Shown: positions 26,957 to 36,543 of the stretch, in pieces | How the letters are laid out: every line of letters begins with the position of its first letter | Numbering within the stretch: the stretch's first letter is position 1 | Source of the DNA: Enterovibrio gelatinilyticus | Lineage (GTDB): Bacteria > Pseudomonadota > Gammaproteobacteria > Enterobacterales > Vibrionaceae | Direction: 5' to 3' | Assembly (NCBI RefSeq): GCF_028683095.1 | Contig: NZ_JAJUBC010000004.1 | Span: forward strand, 1 to 64,000 | DNA: 64,000 bases | Notes under the pieces: model-generated | Told to the model about the DNA's origin: nothing | Database searches by the model: none | Seen by the model: only the letters and a program-made list of their open reading frames with translations | Position numbers and translations under genes: made by a program

Positions 26957-28015
26957 TTAGGCACTCAAACGCTGTATGTCTAAGCTAAAACTGGTTAACC
27001 CGACTTCACTCAACGACACGCGAACGTTTCCACCCGCTAAATCTATGGTTTGAAAGCGCGTGCTGGCTGCGTCAACGCCTAGCAAGTGATCGTTGTTTAC
27101 AATGATCGCATTCCCTGTCCCATCAACCACAGCATTCAAGCCTGCTGATAGTACACTGAGTTCATTATCTGACGCATTGAGGATGCCAAACATGGCCCGG
27201 ATTGGACTTGCGTAGGTCGATTTCTTAATAGCATGCTCAATTTGATGCACGAGATGAACAAAACCGCGCTCATCGGCATCTTGTGAACGTAGGTATTCAT
27301 TGAAGAAAGCACGGATCATTAACGTTGTAGCCGTTCCGTTTCTCCCTGCTGAAGCGCTATCTACCATGTAGAACGCCATTTGACCGTCCATCATCCATGT
27401 ATAATCCAGAACAACAGGACTAGAATCCGCAGATTGCAGAGAGTGATATGATAGACGCCAATCCCCTTGTCTTGAGTCTTGATCGGGCATTAAGCCCATG
27501 AGTAAGTCTCGAGCATTCCCTGGGTTGTCTAACAAGTCATCGAGGTGCCATTTTAACTCTTCGGTAAGTGGTTGATCGCCACCATTTTGGGCGAGCTTGA
27601 ACCATTGCTGGCTAAAATCCATATCGCAGCTTGCGCCACCATCAGCATCTTCGAGTACTGACATAATCGCGGATTTCACTACCATGATGTCATCAATAGG
27701 CTTGATCAAAAAATCTTTCACGCCAAATCGGAGCGCTTGTGCCACATCAGACATGCCGCCCGTACCAGAGATAACGATGACCGGAAGCATGGGATACTCC
27801 AAACTTACTTCTTCAACGAATTCCAATCCAGTCATTACGGGCATAGACAAATCACTGAGCAAGAGATCAGGAATGCCTTCTCTGAGCGCTTTAAGCCCAT
27901 CAAGTCCATTTTCTGCTTCTCTAACAATGCATCCTTCTTTGCGTAAGAAACCACCGATGATTCGAATGAATACGGGGTCATCTTCTACAATCAGAACCTC
28001 TTTACCTTCTAACAC
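26957..28015 (-). CDS. rssB: response regulator RssB (RpoS proteolysis adaptor-like)
   Basis: 352 residues. The receiver domain covers 1-125 with VLIVEDD, phospho-acceptor Asp55 in LLLSDLSMP and a conserved Lys in FLIKP. The C-terminal domain is a degenerate PP2C-like fold with AFYMVDSASAGRNGTATTLMIRA, which aligns with the LAFYCLDVTRAGHNG region of E. coli RssB. RssB delivers RpoS to ClpXP in enterobacteria; in Vibrionaceae the role may differ. GTG start at 28013-28015 with AGGAG upstream. Divergent from the LysR gene and followed by its own terminator. Confidence 0.8.
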   Translation of the reverse strand: MLEGKEVLIVEDDPVFIRIIGGFLRKEGCIVREAENGLDGLKALREGIPDLLLSDLSMPVMTGLEFVEEVSLEYPMLPVIVISGTGGMSDVAQALRFGVKDFLIKPIDDIMVVKSAIMSVLEDADGGASCDMDFSQQWFKLAQNGGDQPLTEELKWHLDDLLDNPGNARDLLMGLMPDQDSRQGDWRLSYHSLQSADSSPVVLDYTWMMDGQMAFYMVDSASAGRNGTATTLMIRAFFNEYLRSQDADERGFVHLVHQIEHAIKKSTYASPIRAMFGILNASDNELSVLSAGLNAVVDGTGNAIIVNNDHLLGVDAASTRFQTIDLAGGNVRVSLSEVGLTSFSLDIQRLSA

Positions 28016-28312
28016 TGCCCTGCTCTCCTGATCGGGTACTGGTTTACGTCTAAGGAACGTCGCCTTAGTCCCTTTAGGATAGTTTGAAATCCGTCACGAC
28101 GTTGCAACATCCACGTAATTCTAGGCACCAGTACACATAACCTTATGTATCCAGAAAGGAAAAAACTCATCTATTTGTTTAGCTTCTGAACAAACATTAC
28201 GTTACTTACGATGTTGCTTATTGATATGAGACAACGAAAAGAGCATCTTGTTAATTTGAAATAGAGATCTCTATGTCTTTTTATAGAAGGCAATCGCAAT
28301 TCGTGAATACAT

Positions 28313-29203
28313 ATGAAACTAGATGATCTAAATCTCTTTCGTCTTATCGTCGAAAATGGCAGCTATACATTAGCGTCGAAGAAAACAGGGATCCCTGTAG
28401 CGACACTGACTCGCCGCATTCAAGCGCTTGAAGAAGACATGAAGATTAAGCTTTTGCATCGTGACGCTAGAAAGTTGTCACTAACGGAAGCTGGGCAAGG
28501 CTTTTATGATAAATGCTCACCGCTACTCGAACAACTCATGGCCGCGACGGAGAGCCTATCTGAACATTGTAAGGGCGAATCTGGCACCCTAAAGATAAGT
28601 GCGCCATCTAATATTGCGATGAAACTGCTACAGCCAATGTTTAGCGCATTTTTGACTCAGTTTCCTGATATTAAGCTTGATTTGGAACTCTCTAATGATT
28701 CCGATAACAAGCTTAGTGACGGGCACCATGCTTTTATACGCATCGGGCCTCAAAGGGATTCATCCCTTATTGCTCGTAAGCTTCATACGGTGAAAGACAT
28801 TCTTGTTGCTAGCCCTTCATACATTGCAAACAATGGATCACCGAGTGATGCGTCCGATCTGATGAAGCATCATCTACTCAAAGGTTGGCCGCTTATGCGT
28901 TGGCGTTTAACTAACACTCGTGGACAACACCTGTGTATTAGTCAACAAGGCCGCTTTGAGGCTTCAGAACTGCGACTTGTCCGAGCCGCCGCAAAAGATG
29001 GATTGGGCATCGCTTTAATACCCGATGTGTTAGTGAGCAAAGACATCGACTCAAAGGAGCTGAAACAGGTTCTTCCTGATTGGACAACAAGCCCCCGTGA
29101 TATCTATTTGATGTATCATGGCAAAACAAATCTGCCAGCCAAGCTTCGTGTATTTATTGATTTCGCACTCAACTATTTTCAAGTAAATAACACACAAACG
29201 TGA
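28313..29203 (+). CDS. LysR-family transcriptional regulator
   Basis: 296 residues. The N-terminal winged helix (1-60) has LNLFRLIVENGSYTLASKK and VATLTRRIQALEE, and the substrate-binding domain starts near residue 90. Transcribed away from rssB with a 297-base shared upstream region, and followed by a Yip1-family gene 180 bases later. The target and inducer are unknown; divergent control of rssB or co-control of the downstream gene are both possible. Confidence 0.85.
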   Translation: MKLDDLNLFRLIVENGSYTLASKKTGIPVATLTRRIQALEEDMKIKLLHRDARKLSLTEAGQGFYDKCSPLLEQLMAATESLSEHCKGESGTLKISAPSNIAMKLLQPMFSAFLTQFPDIKLDLELSNDSDNKLSDGHHAFIRIGPQRDSSLIARKLHTVKDILVASPSYIANNGSPSDASDLMKHHLLKGWPLMRWRLTNTRGQHLCISQQGRFEASELRLVRAAAKDGLGIALIPDVLVSKDIDSKELKQVLPDWTTSPRDIYLMYHGKTNLPAKLRVFIDFALNYFQVNNTQT

Positions 29204-29384
29204 CATGGTTCACTGAATGTCCCAAAAGCGATAAGTGGTTAAAATATCACTACACTTTTGCTATTCAAAACTTGCTAAGGCGCTTCCGTAACGCTAATTG
29301 TTATATAGATGTAAAACCAAAAAGCAGCGATATCTGTCACTGCACAAACGTTAACGATGGTTTTTGCAAACGGAAGGAGCAATT

Positions 29385-29984
29385 ATGATTTTGGGACATT
29401 TGCTAGGCTTGTACACCCATCCAAAAGAGGAATGGCAAAATATTGATGACCGCCATGAGGGCGCATCAAACAGCCTCGGGCACGCGGCGATTATGGCGTT
29501 GATTCCACCCATTTGTGCTTACTATTCGAGCGCACACATAGGCTGGAGTATTGGCGTTGGCGAACCTATTTTTCTGACTGAACAAAGTGCGTTGATCATT
29601 GCAGGTGCAATGTATTTCGCATTGATCACTGGCGTGATGGCGCTAGCTTACTTAACGCTCTGGATGAGCCGTACGTTTGGCTCGAACCCGACCTACACAC
29701 AAGCGCTTGAACTAGCTGCTTACACCGCTACACCCATATTTATGGTGGGCTTAGCGGCACTCTACCCTGTTGTATGGTTCGTGATGCTCGTGGGCTTGGC
29801 TGGCATCGCCTATTCCATATATCTTTTGTATACCGGTGTGCCGATCATCATGCACATACCTGAAGAACGTGGTTTTATCTATGCTAGTTCAGTCGTGACA
29901 TGTGGTTTGGTACTGCTTGTCGCTATCTTGGCGAGCAGCGTCATTATGTGGAATGTTGGCTTTGGCCCGATGTTTGTGAATTAG
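29385..29984 (+). CDS. Yip1-family inner-membrane protein (YohC-like)
   Basis: 199 residues with five hydrophobic segments and the Yip1 opening LLGLYTHPKEEWQNI. A proline-glycine-rich GVPIIMHIPEERG loop lies before the last helix. Start at ATG 29385, six bases after AGGAG; an in-frame TTG 21 bases upstream is not supported. Function is unknown in bacteria. It ends before a strong bidirectional terminator. Confidence 0.8.
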   Translation: MILGHLLGLYTHPKEEWQNIDDRHEGASNSLGHAAIMALIPPICAYYSSAHIGWSIGVGEPIFLTEQSALIIAGAMYFALITGVMALAYLTLWMSRTFGSNPTYTQALELAAYTATPIFMVGLAALYPVVWFVMLVGLAGIAYSIYLLYTGVPIIMHIPEERGFIYASSVVTCGLVLLVAILASSVIMWNVGFGPMFVN

Positions 29985-29989
29985 ACCAC

Positions 29990-30021
29990 TTTGATGCTTT
30001 GATGCTTTGATGCTTTGACGA
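29990..30021 (+). repeat. short 9-bp tandem repeat TTTGATGCT
   Basis: Three perfect copies of TTTGATGCT and the start of a fourth, six bases after the Yip1-family stop codon. Non-coding. The number of copies is too low to infer a role. Confidence 0.8.
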
Positions 30022-30046
30022 GATATATCCACGAATCACTTCTAAC

Positions 30047-30083
30047 AAAAAACGCGGTCACTATAACAGTGACCGCGTTTTTT
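30047..30083. terminator. bidirectional rho-independent terminator
   Basis: A perfect 16-bp inverted repeat (AAAAAACGCGGTCACT / AGTGACCGCGTTTTTT) with a 5-base loop. It lies between the converging Yip1-family gene and purF and has a U-tract in both directions. Confidence 0.93.
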
Positions 30084-30104
30084 TGAGGTCGATTTTCACG
30101 ACAC

Positions 30105-31619
30105 TCAGTTTTCGTTGTAGATCTCGAGGTTGGCTAGTTCTTGCTGTTGTTCACGTAGCTCTTTCGTTTCGTCATTTCGCAGGCTATCAATGTACTCAAG
30201 GTATGCTTGATTGATATCTTGCGTAATGTAATGACCGCTAAACACTGAGCTTTCAAACAATTTCACATCAGGGTTACCTTCACGGACAGCATCTTCCAAA
30301 TCCGTCAAGTCTTGAAAAATCAAACCATCCGCGCCGATAATACTGCCGATTTCATCAACTTCACGTCCGTGTGCAATCAACTCATTTGCACTTGGCATAT
30401 CGATACCATACACGTTAGGGAAGCGAATTTCTGGAGCGGCAGACGCCATATACACTCGTTTAGCGCCCGCTTCACGTGCCATCTCAATGATCTGTTCTGA
30501 CGTGGTGCCGCGTACGATGGAGTCATCAACCAGCAAGACAGATTTATCTTTAAACTCAGAGCGGATTGCATTGAGCTTGCGACGAACAGATTTACGACGC
30601 TGCTGTTGACCCGGCATGATAAACGTACGCCCAACATAGCGGTTCTTCACAAAACCTTGACGATAGGGTTTGTTAAGCTCTTGAGCAATTTCTAACGCGA
30701 TATCACACGAGGTCTCTGGGATTGGGATAACAACATCAATGTCTAAATCATCCCACTCGCGACGAATCTTAGCACCGAGCTTCTTGCCCATATTGATACG
30801 TGCTGCGTAGACAGAGATCTTATCGATAAACGAGTCGGGGCGTGCAAAATACACGAACTCAAAGATACATGGTGACAGTGAAGGTGTATCTGAACATTGG
30901 CGAGTGAACAGTTGCCCGTCAATGGTAATGTAAACCGCTTCACCCGGCGCAACGTCTCGCACAAAATCAAAACCAACAGCGTCTAGCGCAACGGACTCTG
31001 AAGCGACCATGTACTCTTCGCGGTTGTTAACAGTACGCTTGCCCAAACACAATGGACGAATACCATGCGGGTCGCGAAAGGCAATCAAGCCATGACCAAT
31101 GATCATAGCGACTACGGCATATGCACCACGAATTTGTTGGTGAACAGCACGAACAGCTTTAAACACATCGTCTTCTGATAATGGAAACGAAGTGGCTTCA
31201 TCAATTTGGTGAGCTAATACATTAAGAAGGACTTCAGAATCAGACGTGGTGTTAAGGTGGCGGCGGTCTTGAGCAAACAGTGACTCACGAAGTTCATTCG
31301 CGTTTGTCAGGTTGCCGTTGTGTGCCAACGTAATACCATAAGGAGAGTTAACGTAAAACGGCTGCGCTTCTGACACGCTTGAGCTTCCTGCGGTAGGATA
31401 GCGCGCATGCCCTATCCCAACCGTTCCTTGCAAGCGTTGCATATGCTTGAGTTGGAATACATCTTTTACCAAACCGTTTGCTTTTCTCAAGCGAAAGCGG
31501 TTGTTGTCAATGGTAACAATGCCGGCGGCATCCTGACCACGGTGCTGAAGTACTGTCAACGCATCGTAAATTGACTGATTAACCGGGGTTTCACCCACGA
31601 TTCCAACAATCCCACACAT
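30105..31619 (-). CDS. purF: amidophosphoribosyltransferase
   Basis: 504 residues. Catalytic Cys2 of the glutaminase domain in [10 protein letters not shown], then [11 protein letters not shown] and [14 protein letters not shown]. The phosphoribosyltransferase domain has [14 protein letters not shown] near residue 370. It catalyses the first committed step of purine synthesis (PRPP plus glutamine to phosphoribosylamine). It follows cvpA by about 80 bases and shares the PurR-box promoter upstream of cvpA. The standard length and all key residues are present. Confidence 0.97.
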   Translation of the reverse strand: MCGIVGIVGETPVNQSIYDALTVLQHRGQDAAGIVTIDNNRFRLRKANGLVKDVFQLKHMQRLQGTVGIGHARYPTAGSSSVSEAQPFYVNSPYGITLAHNGNLTNANELRESLFAQDRRHLNTTSDSEVLLNVLAHQIDEATSFPLSEDDVFKAVRAVHQQIRGAYAVVAMIIGHGLIAFRDPHGIRPLCLGKRTVNNREEYMVASESVALDAVGFDFVRDVAPGEAVYITIDGQLFTRQCSDTPSLSPCIFEFVYFARPDSFIDKISVYAARINMGKKLGAKIRREWDDLDIDVVIPIPETSCDIALEIAQELNKPYRQGFVKNRYVGRTFIMPGQQQRRKSVRRKLNAIRSEFKDKSVLLVDDSIVRGTTSEQIIEMAREAGAKRVYMASAAPEIRFPNVYGIDMPSANELIAHGREVDEIGSIIGADGLIFQDLTDLEDAVREGNPDVKLFESSVFSGHYITQDINQAYLEYIDSLRNDETKELREQQQELANLEIYNEN

Positions 31620-31703
31620 GTATGCTGTTCCTTGTAACGCAAGAGTGAGCCCAGGGAACTGTTTTTACGTTTTCCTGCCTTTACTGCTAAAAGCAGGTCG
31701 ACG

Positions 31704-32195
31704 CTAGATCACCTTGGGCAAAAAGCTGGAGCTCTGCTCCAAATACGAGAAAAACCATTCAATCACTACCCCAAATCTAGGGATTAATTGTGATTGTTTC
31801 CACTCGATAGCGCTGGAAAAATTGGTGAATGCGTCGAGAAAGAACAATACTGCAGCAACAATCAACACGCCGCGAATACCGCCAAAAACCACACCTAGCA
31901 CTCTATCTGTCCCAGATAAGCCTGTTTTTTGGACTAACTGTCCAATCACGTAGTTCACCACAGCGCCAACGATTAAGGTGGCAACAAACAGCGCCGCTAT
32001 TGCCGCGCCATTTCGAATCATTTCGTCATGAATATTAGTGAAGTAAGCCGCTAATTGCGGGTAAAAGTTACTGGCGACAAAGAAGGCACCAAACCATATC
32101 ACTAGCGATAGGGCTTCTTTCACAAATCCACGGACCAAGCTAATCAATGCTGAAAAGCTGATCACTCCAATTATGATGTAATCTATCCAATTCAT
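31704..32195 (-). CDS. cvpA: CvpA family membrane protein
   Basis: 163 residues with four transmembrane helices and the opening [20 protein letters not shown]. It precedes purF as in E. coli. CvpA is needed for colicin V production or export and for bile-salt tolerance in some bacteria; its molecular function is not settled. The C-terminus (residues 140-163) is soluble. Confidence 0.93.
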   Translation of the reverse strand: MNWIDYIIIGVISFSALISLVRGFVKEALSLVIWFGAFFVASNFYPQLAAYFTNIHDEMIRNGAAIAALFVATLIVGAVVNYVIGQLVQKTGLSGTDRVLGVVFGGIRGVLIVAAVLFFLDAFTNFSSAIEWKQSQLIPRFGVVIEWFFSYLEQSSSFLPKVI

Positions 32196-32244
32196 CTTTT
32201 AATCATCTGAGCGATTCGCGCGCATTTTAACAGAAAAAATGACG

Positions 32245-32260
32245 ACGCAAACGTTTTCTT
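32245..32260. promoter_or_regulatory. PurR operator of cvpA-purF
   Basis: ACGCAAACGTTTTCTT matches the 16-bp PurR consensus (ANGCAANCGNTTNCNT) at every fixed position. It lies 50-65 bases upstream of cvpA, overlapping the dedD stop. A TAAAAT -10 hexamer follows on the minus strand, so the operator covers the -35 region and fits purine repression. Confidence 0.88.
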
Positions 32261-32840
32261 ATGGGTTGAGTGGGTTAAATCTGAGCAGTTGACCTTTCAA
32301 TCCGGTCAAAGACTCCAAATCTGCAGTCATTGAAGCCAATTTGTCTTTGGAGACGTTAGGCCCAATTTCAACACGTGCCAACTCGCCTTCTTTTACATCA
32401 CGAGGCATCAACTGCGCTGAGTAGCCCTTTTTACGCAACTTTGACACTAGGCTTTTGGCGTTATCAATATTGCGGAACGTACCAAGACGGATGATCCAAG
32501 CTGAATCTTCATAGCCCGCTTTAGGCTGAGTATTCGCAGCGGCAACCTGAGAGTTATCAGCTTCCGAAACGATGCTCTCATCACCAGCTGACGCTTTTGT
32601 ACCTTCGTCGCCAATAGTGACCAGTACAGGTTCTTCAGGGGGAAGAAATGACTCCACTTCTTCGGGCGGCAAGACCGACGCTTCAAGCAGCGTTTCATCA
32701 ACGTCCTCTTGGAGAGGAATTGCTTGAAAACTCTCTTGGTAATGCGCTTTTTCACCATCAAATACATCAGGTAAGAAAATGACGCCTAACGAAACCAAAA
32801 TGAGTGTGCCGACTAAGCGATTTTGAAACTGAGTTGCCAC
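32259..32840 (-). CDS. dedD: DedD, SPOR-domain division protein
   Basis: 193 residues. One transmembrane helix at 9-25 (LVGTLILVSLGVIFLP), then an acidic, proline-rich periplasmic linker. The C-terminal SPOR domain from about residue 112 has WIIRLGTFRNIDNAKSLV. SPOR domains bind denuded septal peptidoglycan, and DedD supports constriction. It lies two bases after folC, as in other gammaproteobacteria. Confidence 0.92.
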   Translation of the reverse strand: MATQFQNRLVGTLILVSLGVIFLPDVFDGEKAHYQESFQAIPLQEDVDETLLEASVLPPEEVESFLPPEEPVLVTIGDEGTKASAGDESIVSEADNSQVAAANTQPKAGYEDSAWIIRLGTFRNIDNAKSLVSKLRKKGYSAQLMPRDVKEGELARVEIGPNVSKDKLASMTADLESLTGLKGQLLRFNPLNP

Positions 32841-32842
32841 AT

Positions 32843-34111
32843 TTACTCCGTTTGAGCGAGATGATCAGCGATTTCGCCGACTGTGTGGAATGAACCAAAT
32901 ACGATTAGAACATCACCTTTCCACGTCAAAGCCGTTTTCGCGGCTTCAAATGCTTCAACAGGTGACGCGTAACCTTCGACATATTCAGGCAGGAAATGAA
33001 CAAGCTGCTGCCAATCGGCGGCTCTTGGCCCTGTTAAAGAAGCAGGATACCAAATATCAACCACTGACTTCATGACATCGAGCGTTGCCGATATGTCTTT
33101 GTCATGCAACATTGCAACAACGGCATGAACCTTAGCATCGGCGTCTTGCTTAAGAGATGAGATTTGATTCGCCAAGTATTCAGCAGAATGTGGGTTGTGG
33201 GCCACATCTAGGATGATCAGAGGTGATTGAGACACCATTTGCATGCGACCCGCCAACGTGACCGTTCGCAGCCCTTCCACGATCTGTTCGTCTGTCACAT
33301 CAAGTTCTGACAACCCTAGCGCCATCAACGCCGTTGCCGCATTGGGGAGCGGGAGATTTGGAACTGGCAAATCGCGCAAATCAAACGCACCACATTGCCA
33401 ATGCCAGGTGTTCGCTTGCTGCTCATAGGTAAACTGATAGCCAACCTGATGTAGCTCTGCACCAATATCATCGGCATGAGCGGCGACACTGGCTGGTGGC
33501 TCTGGTTGGCCACATACCGCCGGTTTTCCTGAACGGAAAATGCCTGCTTTCTCGAAGCCAATCACTTCGATGTCATCACCGAGCCAATCAACATGGTCAA
33601 TGGCTAGACTGGTGATCACCGACACATCATGGTCAACAATGTTGGTCGCATCTAATCGACCACCAAGACCCACCTCGATGATTGCCACATCAATCTGGTT
33701 ATCCATAAATAACCAAAGCGCCGACAGCGTGCCAAATTCAAAGAGACTTAGGCTGGTGTCACCACGGAGTGATTCAACCGCAGCAAAGGCTTCTGAGTGA
33801 CGTTCATCATCAAGTTCTTTGCCATTGATACGGACACGTTCGTTGTAACGAATAAGATGAGGGGAGCTGTATACGCCTGTCTTATAGCCCGCTTTTTGCA
33901 AAATGGCTTCGATAATGGCGCATGTTGAACCTTTACCATTGGTACCCGCTACCGTGATCACTTTAGGTGCAGGCTTTGTCAGCTTACCTTTTTGGCCGAC
34001 ACGTGCGACACGATCCAGTCCAAGATCGATAGCACTGGTGTGGAGTGATTCAAGATAAGATAACCACTCAGACAATGGCGCAGTCGCGCTGGGAGAAATA
34101 TGTTCTGACAT
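32843..34111 (-). CDS. folC: bifunctional dihydrofolate/folylpolyglutamate synthase
   Basis: 422 residues, Mur-ligase fold. P-loop GTNGKGSTCA near residue 57, then YSSPHLIRYNERVRING, FEFGTLSALW and GLGGRLDATN. The C-terminal domain has LDVAHNPHSAEYLA. It adds glutamate to dihydropteroate and to folates. It is flanked by accD and dedD in the conserved order. A hairpin terminator separates it from accD, so it has its own promoter or is read through. Confidence 0.95.
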   Translation of the reverse strand: MSEHISPSATAPLSEWLSYLESLHTSAIDLGLDRVARVGQKGKLTKPAPKVITVAGTNGKGSTCAIIEAILQKAGYKTGVYSSPHLIRYNERVRINGKELDDERHSEAFAAVESLRGDTSLSLFEFGTLSALWLFMDNQIDVAIIEVGLGGRLDATNIVDHDVSVITSLAIDHVDWLGDDIEVIGFEKAGIFRSGKPAVCGQPEPPASVAAHADDIGAELHQVGYQFTYEQQANTWHWQCGAFDLRDLPVPNLPLPNAATALMALGLSELDVTDEQIVEGLRTVTLAGRMQMVSQSPLIILDVAHNPHSAEYLANQISSLKQDADAKVHAVVAMLHDKDISATLDVMKSVVDIWYPASLTGPRAADWQQLVHFLPEYVEGYASPVEAFEAAKTALTWKGDVLIVFGSFHTVGEIADHLAQTE

Positions 34112-34160
34112 CAGTATTCTATTTGAGCTTTCAATACTTCAATCATATCAGCTAAAAGAC

Positions 34161-34184
34161 AAAGAGCGCCATAAGGCGCTCTTT
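34161..34184 (-). terminator. terminator between accD and folC
   Basis: AAAGAGCGCC / GGCGCTCTTT, a perfect 10-bp stem with a 4-base loop, 22 bases after the accD stop. Confidence 0.8.
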
Positions 34185-34205
34185 AGATGTTCATTTGTGG
34201 GACGT

Positions 34206-35132
34206 TTATTCTGTATCCTTGGTCGGTTCGGCTTCAATAACCTCACCTTCCAAAGGCTGTTCCACTGATACAACGAGCGGAGATTCATGGTTGGTCATTT
34301 TTGCCAACAATCCTCCGATACGCTGACGCATTTCACGACGATCCACAATCATGTCGATGGCGCCGTGCTCTAACAAGAACTCACTACGCTGAAAGCCTTC
34401 TGGCAGCTTTTCACGCACGGTTTGCTCAATAACACGCTGACCTGCAAAACCAATCAGAGCTTTAGGCTCACCAATATTAATGTCACCTAACATCGCAAAG
34501 CTTGCGGTCACACCACCAAAGGTTGGGTCTGTGAGTACAGAAACAAACGGAAGTCCTTTCGCAGAAAGGCGCTCCAGTGCAGCACTGGTTTTCGCCATTT
34601 GCATCAGTGACGTCAATGCTTCTTGCATGCGCGCACCACCACTGGCAGAGAAACACACGAATCCACACTTATCCTCAATGGCTTGTTCTACGGCACGCAC
34701 GAATCGCGCACCGACGACAGCACCCATTGAACCGCCCATGAAGGCAAACTCAAAGGAAGCGACCACAACGGGCATACCAAGGATCTCACCTTTCATGACA
34801 ACCAAGGCATCTTTCTCGCCGCTTGACTTTTGCGCCGCAGACAGACGATCTTTGTATTTCTTAGAGTCACGGAATTTGAGCAGATCTTTTGGCTCAAGTT
34901 CTTGACCTAATTCAGTGCCTTTTCCTTCATCTAAGAAAGTCTCTAGGCGTTTACGTGCTGTCATGCGCATGTGATGGTCACATTTCGGACACACGTGCAG
35001 GTTACGCTCAAGCTCTGCGTGATAAAGCACCTGCTCACAAGATCCACATTTGGTCCATACGCCTTCAGGAATTGAGACTTTACGTGAAGAACCAATATTG
35101 CTTTTTGTCAGTATTTTTTCAAGCCAGCTCAT
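34206..35132 (-). CDS. accD: acetyl-CoA carboxylase carboxyltransferase beta subunit
   Basis: 308 residues. A four-Cys zinc finger ([10 protein letters not shown] and CPKCDHH) lies near residues 30-55. The crotonase-like carboxyltransferase core has [11 protein letters not shown]-type spacing (here [21 protein letters not shown]) and [16 protein letters not shown]. With AccA it transfers the carboxyl group from biotin to acetyl-CoA, the first step of fatty-acid synthesis. It sits in the conserved truA-accD-folC order. Confidence 0.96.
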   Translation of the reverse strand: MSWLEKILTKSNIGSSRKVSIPEGVWTKCGSCEQVLYHAELERNLHVCPKCDHHMRMTARKRLETFLDEGKGTELGQELEPKDLLKFRDSKKYKDRLSAAQKSSGEKDALVVMKGEILGMPVVVASFEFAFMGGSMGAVVGARFVRAVEQAIEDKCGFVCFSASGGARMQEALTSLMQMAKTSAALERLSAKGLPFVSVLTDPTFGGVTASFAMLGDINIGEPKALIGFAGQRVIEQTVREKLPEGFQRSEFLLEHGAIDMIVDRREMRQRIGGLLAKMTNHESPLVVSVEQPLEGEVIEAEPTKDTE

Positions 35133-35383
35133 GAACGACCTTTTCTAATGGAGCACCTGTCATTGCGCATTCTGAGGCTCAACAGTAACGAGCTGTCTCA
35201 ATGTGAACCATGACAAGTGGCCTGGATATTTACAAATTCAACAAGGAATTAAAACACAACTTGTTAAGACTTTGGACAAAAAACTGGTACTACCTATTTT
35301 TGCCTAGCCTTGCACACTTGTATTTGCACGTTATTTGCACGCACTATGATCAATATGTCGTTTTTTTAACCTTGTGTCAGTGA

Positions 35384-36178
35384 TTAGCACTGTGTATCTG
35401 GCAAAAAAAGTGGCCCAACGGGTGACTCAGGGAGCTCAAACTGCTCGGGATATTCAACATCCACCAAATATAAGCCACCAGCTTTTCCGGTCGCCGCGGC
35501 CAAATTGCGGTCTTTCACGCCCAACAGCCATTCAACCCACTCGGGTTTTTGCGCTTTTCTTCCCACTTCAATCAAGCTTCCGGCTATATTGCGCACCATG
35601 TGGTGAACAAATGCGTTGGCCTTGATATCTATGATCACGAAGCGCCCTTGTCGAGTCACATTTAAATGATGAATGTTACGCCACGGTGTTTTTGACTGGC
35701 AATGAATTGCACGGAATGACGTAAAGTCGTTTTCCCCTAGCAGGTATTGTCCAGCCTGGTGCATCAGCGCTTCGTCGAGCTCATCATGACAGTGAGTCAC
35801 ACCGTGCCGAAGTATGCCCGGTCTCAGCGCGTGGTTATAAATAATATAACGATAGCGGCGAGCCGTCGCAGAAAAGCGCGCATGAAACTCTTCGGGGACT
35901 TCTTTGGCCCAACGCACTGCAATGGCGTCAGGTAAATGGGTGTTCACACCCATGGTCCATGCACGGAGTGGTCGTGTGACATCCACATCAAAGTGAACAA
36001 CCTGACCGGTACCATGTACTCCCGCATCGGTACGACCTGCGCATTGTACTTCAATCGATTGATTGGCTATTTTAGACAGGGCTTTCTCTAGATGCTCCTG
36101 CACACTGGGCACGTCACGCTGTCTCTGCCAGCCAAAATACTGTGCACCATCATATTCAACGCCCAGGGCAATTCTCAT
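35384..36178 (-). CDS. truA: tRNA pseudouridine(38-40) synthase
   Basis: 264 residues, starting [19 protein letters not shown]. The catalytic Asp51 lies in [10 protein letters not shown], and later come RYRYIIYN and FVHHMVRNI. It modifies positions 38-40 in the anticodon stem of many tRNAs. The gap of about 250 bases to accD contains no recognised element. Confidence 0.96.
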   Translation of the reverse strand: MRIALGVEYDGAQYFGWQRQRDVPSVQEHLEKALSKIANQSIEVQCAGRTDAGVHGTGQVVHFDVDVTRPLRAWTMGVNTHLPDAIAVRWAKEVPEEFHARFSATARRYRYIIYNHALRPGILRHGVTHCHDELDEALMHQAGQYLLGENDFTSFRAIHCQSKTPWRNIHHLNVTRQGRFVIIDIKANAFVHHMVRNIAGSLIEVGRKAQKPEWVEWLLGVKDRNLAAATGKAGGLYLVDVEYPEQFELPESPVGPLFLPDTQC

Positions 36179-36391
36179 GTTTTTGTCTCTGTCTTAACAA
36201 TTTATAACGTTATCTTCGAACGACATAGTCATGCTTAAAGGCGTCGCTCTTGAGTGAGTCAACGCTGAACCCAGCGCTATCTATACCTTACTAGACCTAG
36301 GTCCTGCTGCACCGTGCTCTACAAAAAGTGGTCATTCGACGATATGAAGCCGCGCATTATACCTGTCTCATCGTAAAATGCAGCGATGAGT

Positions 36392-36476
36392 ATATACCCA
36401 AGCAATCTCAATATGCAGGATTCGGCGAGCATCTTCAGGTGACATAGGTATTCTTCAGATGGCTTATGGGGTATAT
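36392..36476. repeat. small intergenic element with inverted termini
   Basis: ATATACCC (36392-36399) and GGGTATAT (36469-36476) bound an 85-bp segment with further partial self-complementarity. The sequence resembles the short TATACCCAAGC-type repeats that I recall as dispersed in Vibrio genomes. The remaining parts of the 365-bp gap (36179-36543) hold a CCTAGG palindrome at 36294-36303 and the fimV terminator, nothing else recognisable. Confidence 0.45.
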
Positions 36477-36482
36477 GGATAT

Positions 36483-36510
36483 AAAAAACGGCAAGGTATC
36501 CCCTGCCGTT
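36483..36510 (-). terminator. fimV terminator
   Basis: AACGGCAAGG (36487-36496) pairs with CCCTGCCGTT (36501-36510) with one mismatch. On the minus strand the stem runs into TTTT, about 35 bases after the fimV stop. Confidence 0.75.
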
Positions 36511-36543
36511 CTATTTAATTTTATGTGTTCGACCATTTAATGA

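Noticed and set aside
29990-30021. TTTGATGCT repeats as a phase-variation tract
   Set aside because: They lie after the stop codon of the Yip1-family gene and only three copies exist, so no effect on expression is likely.
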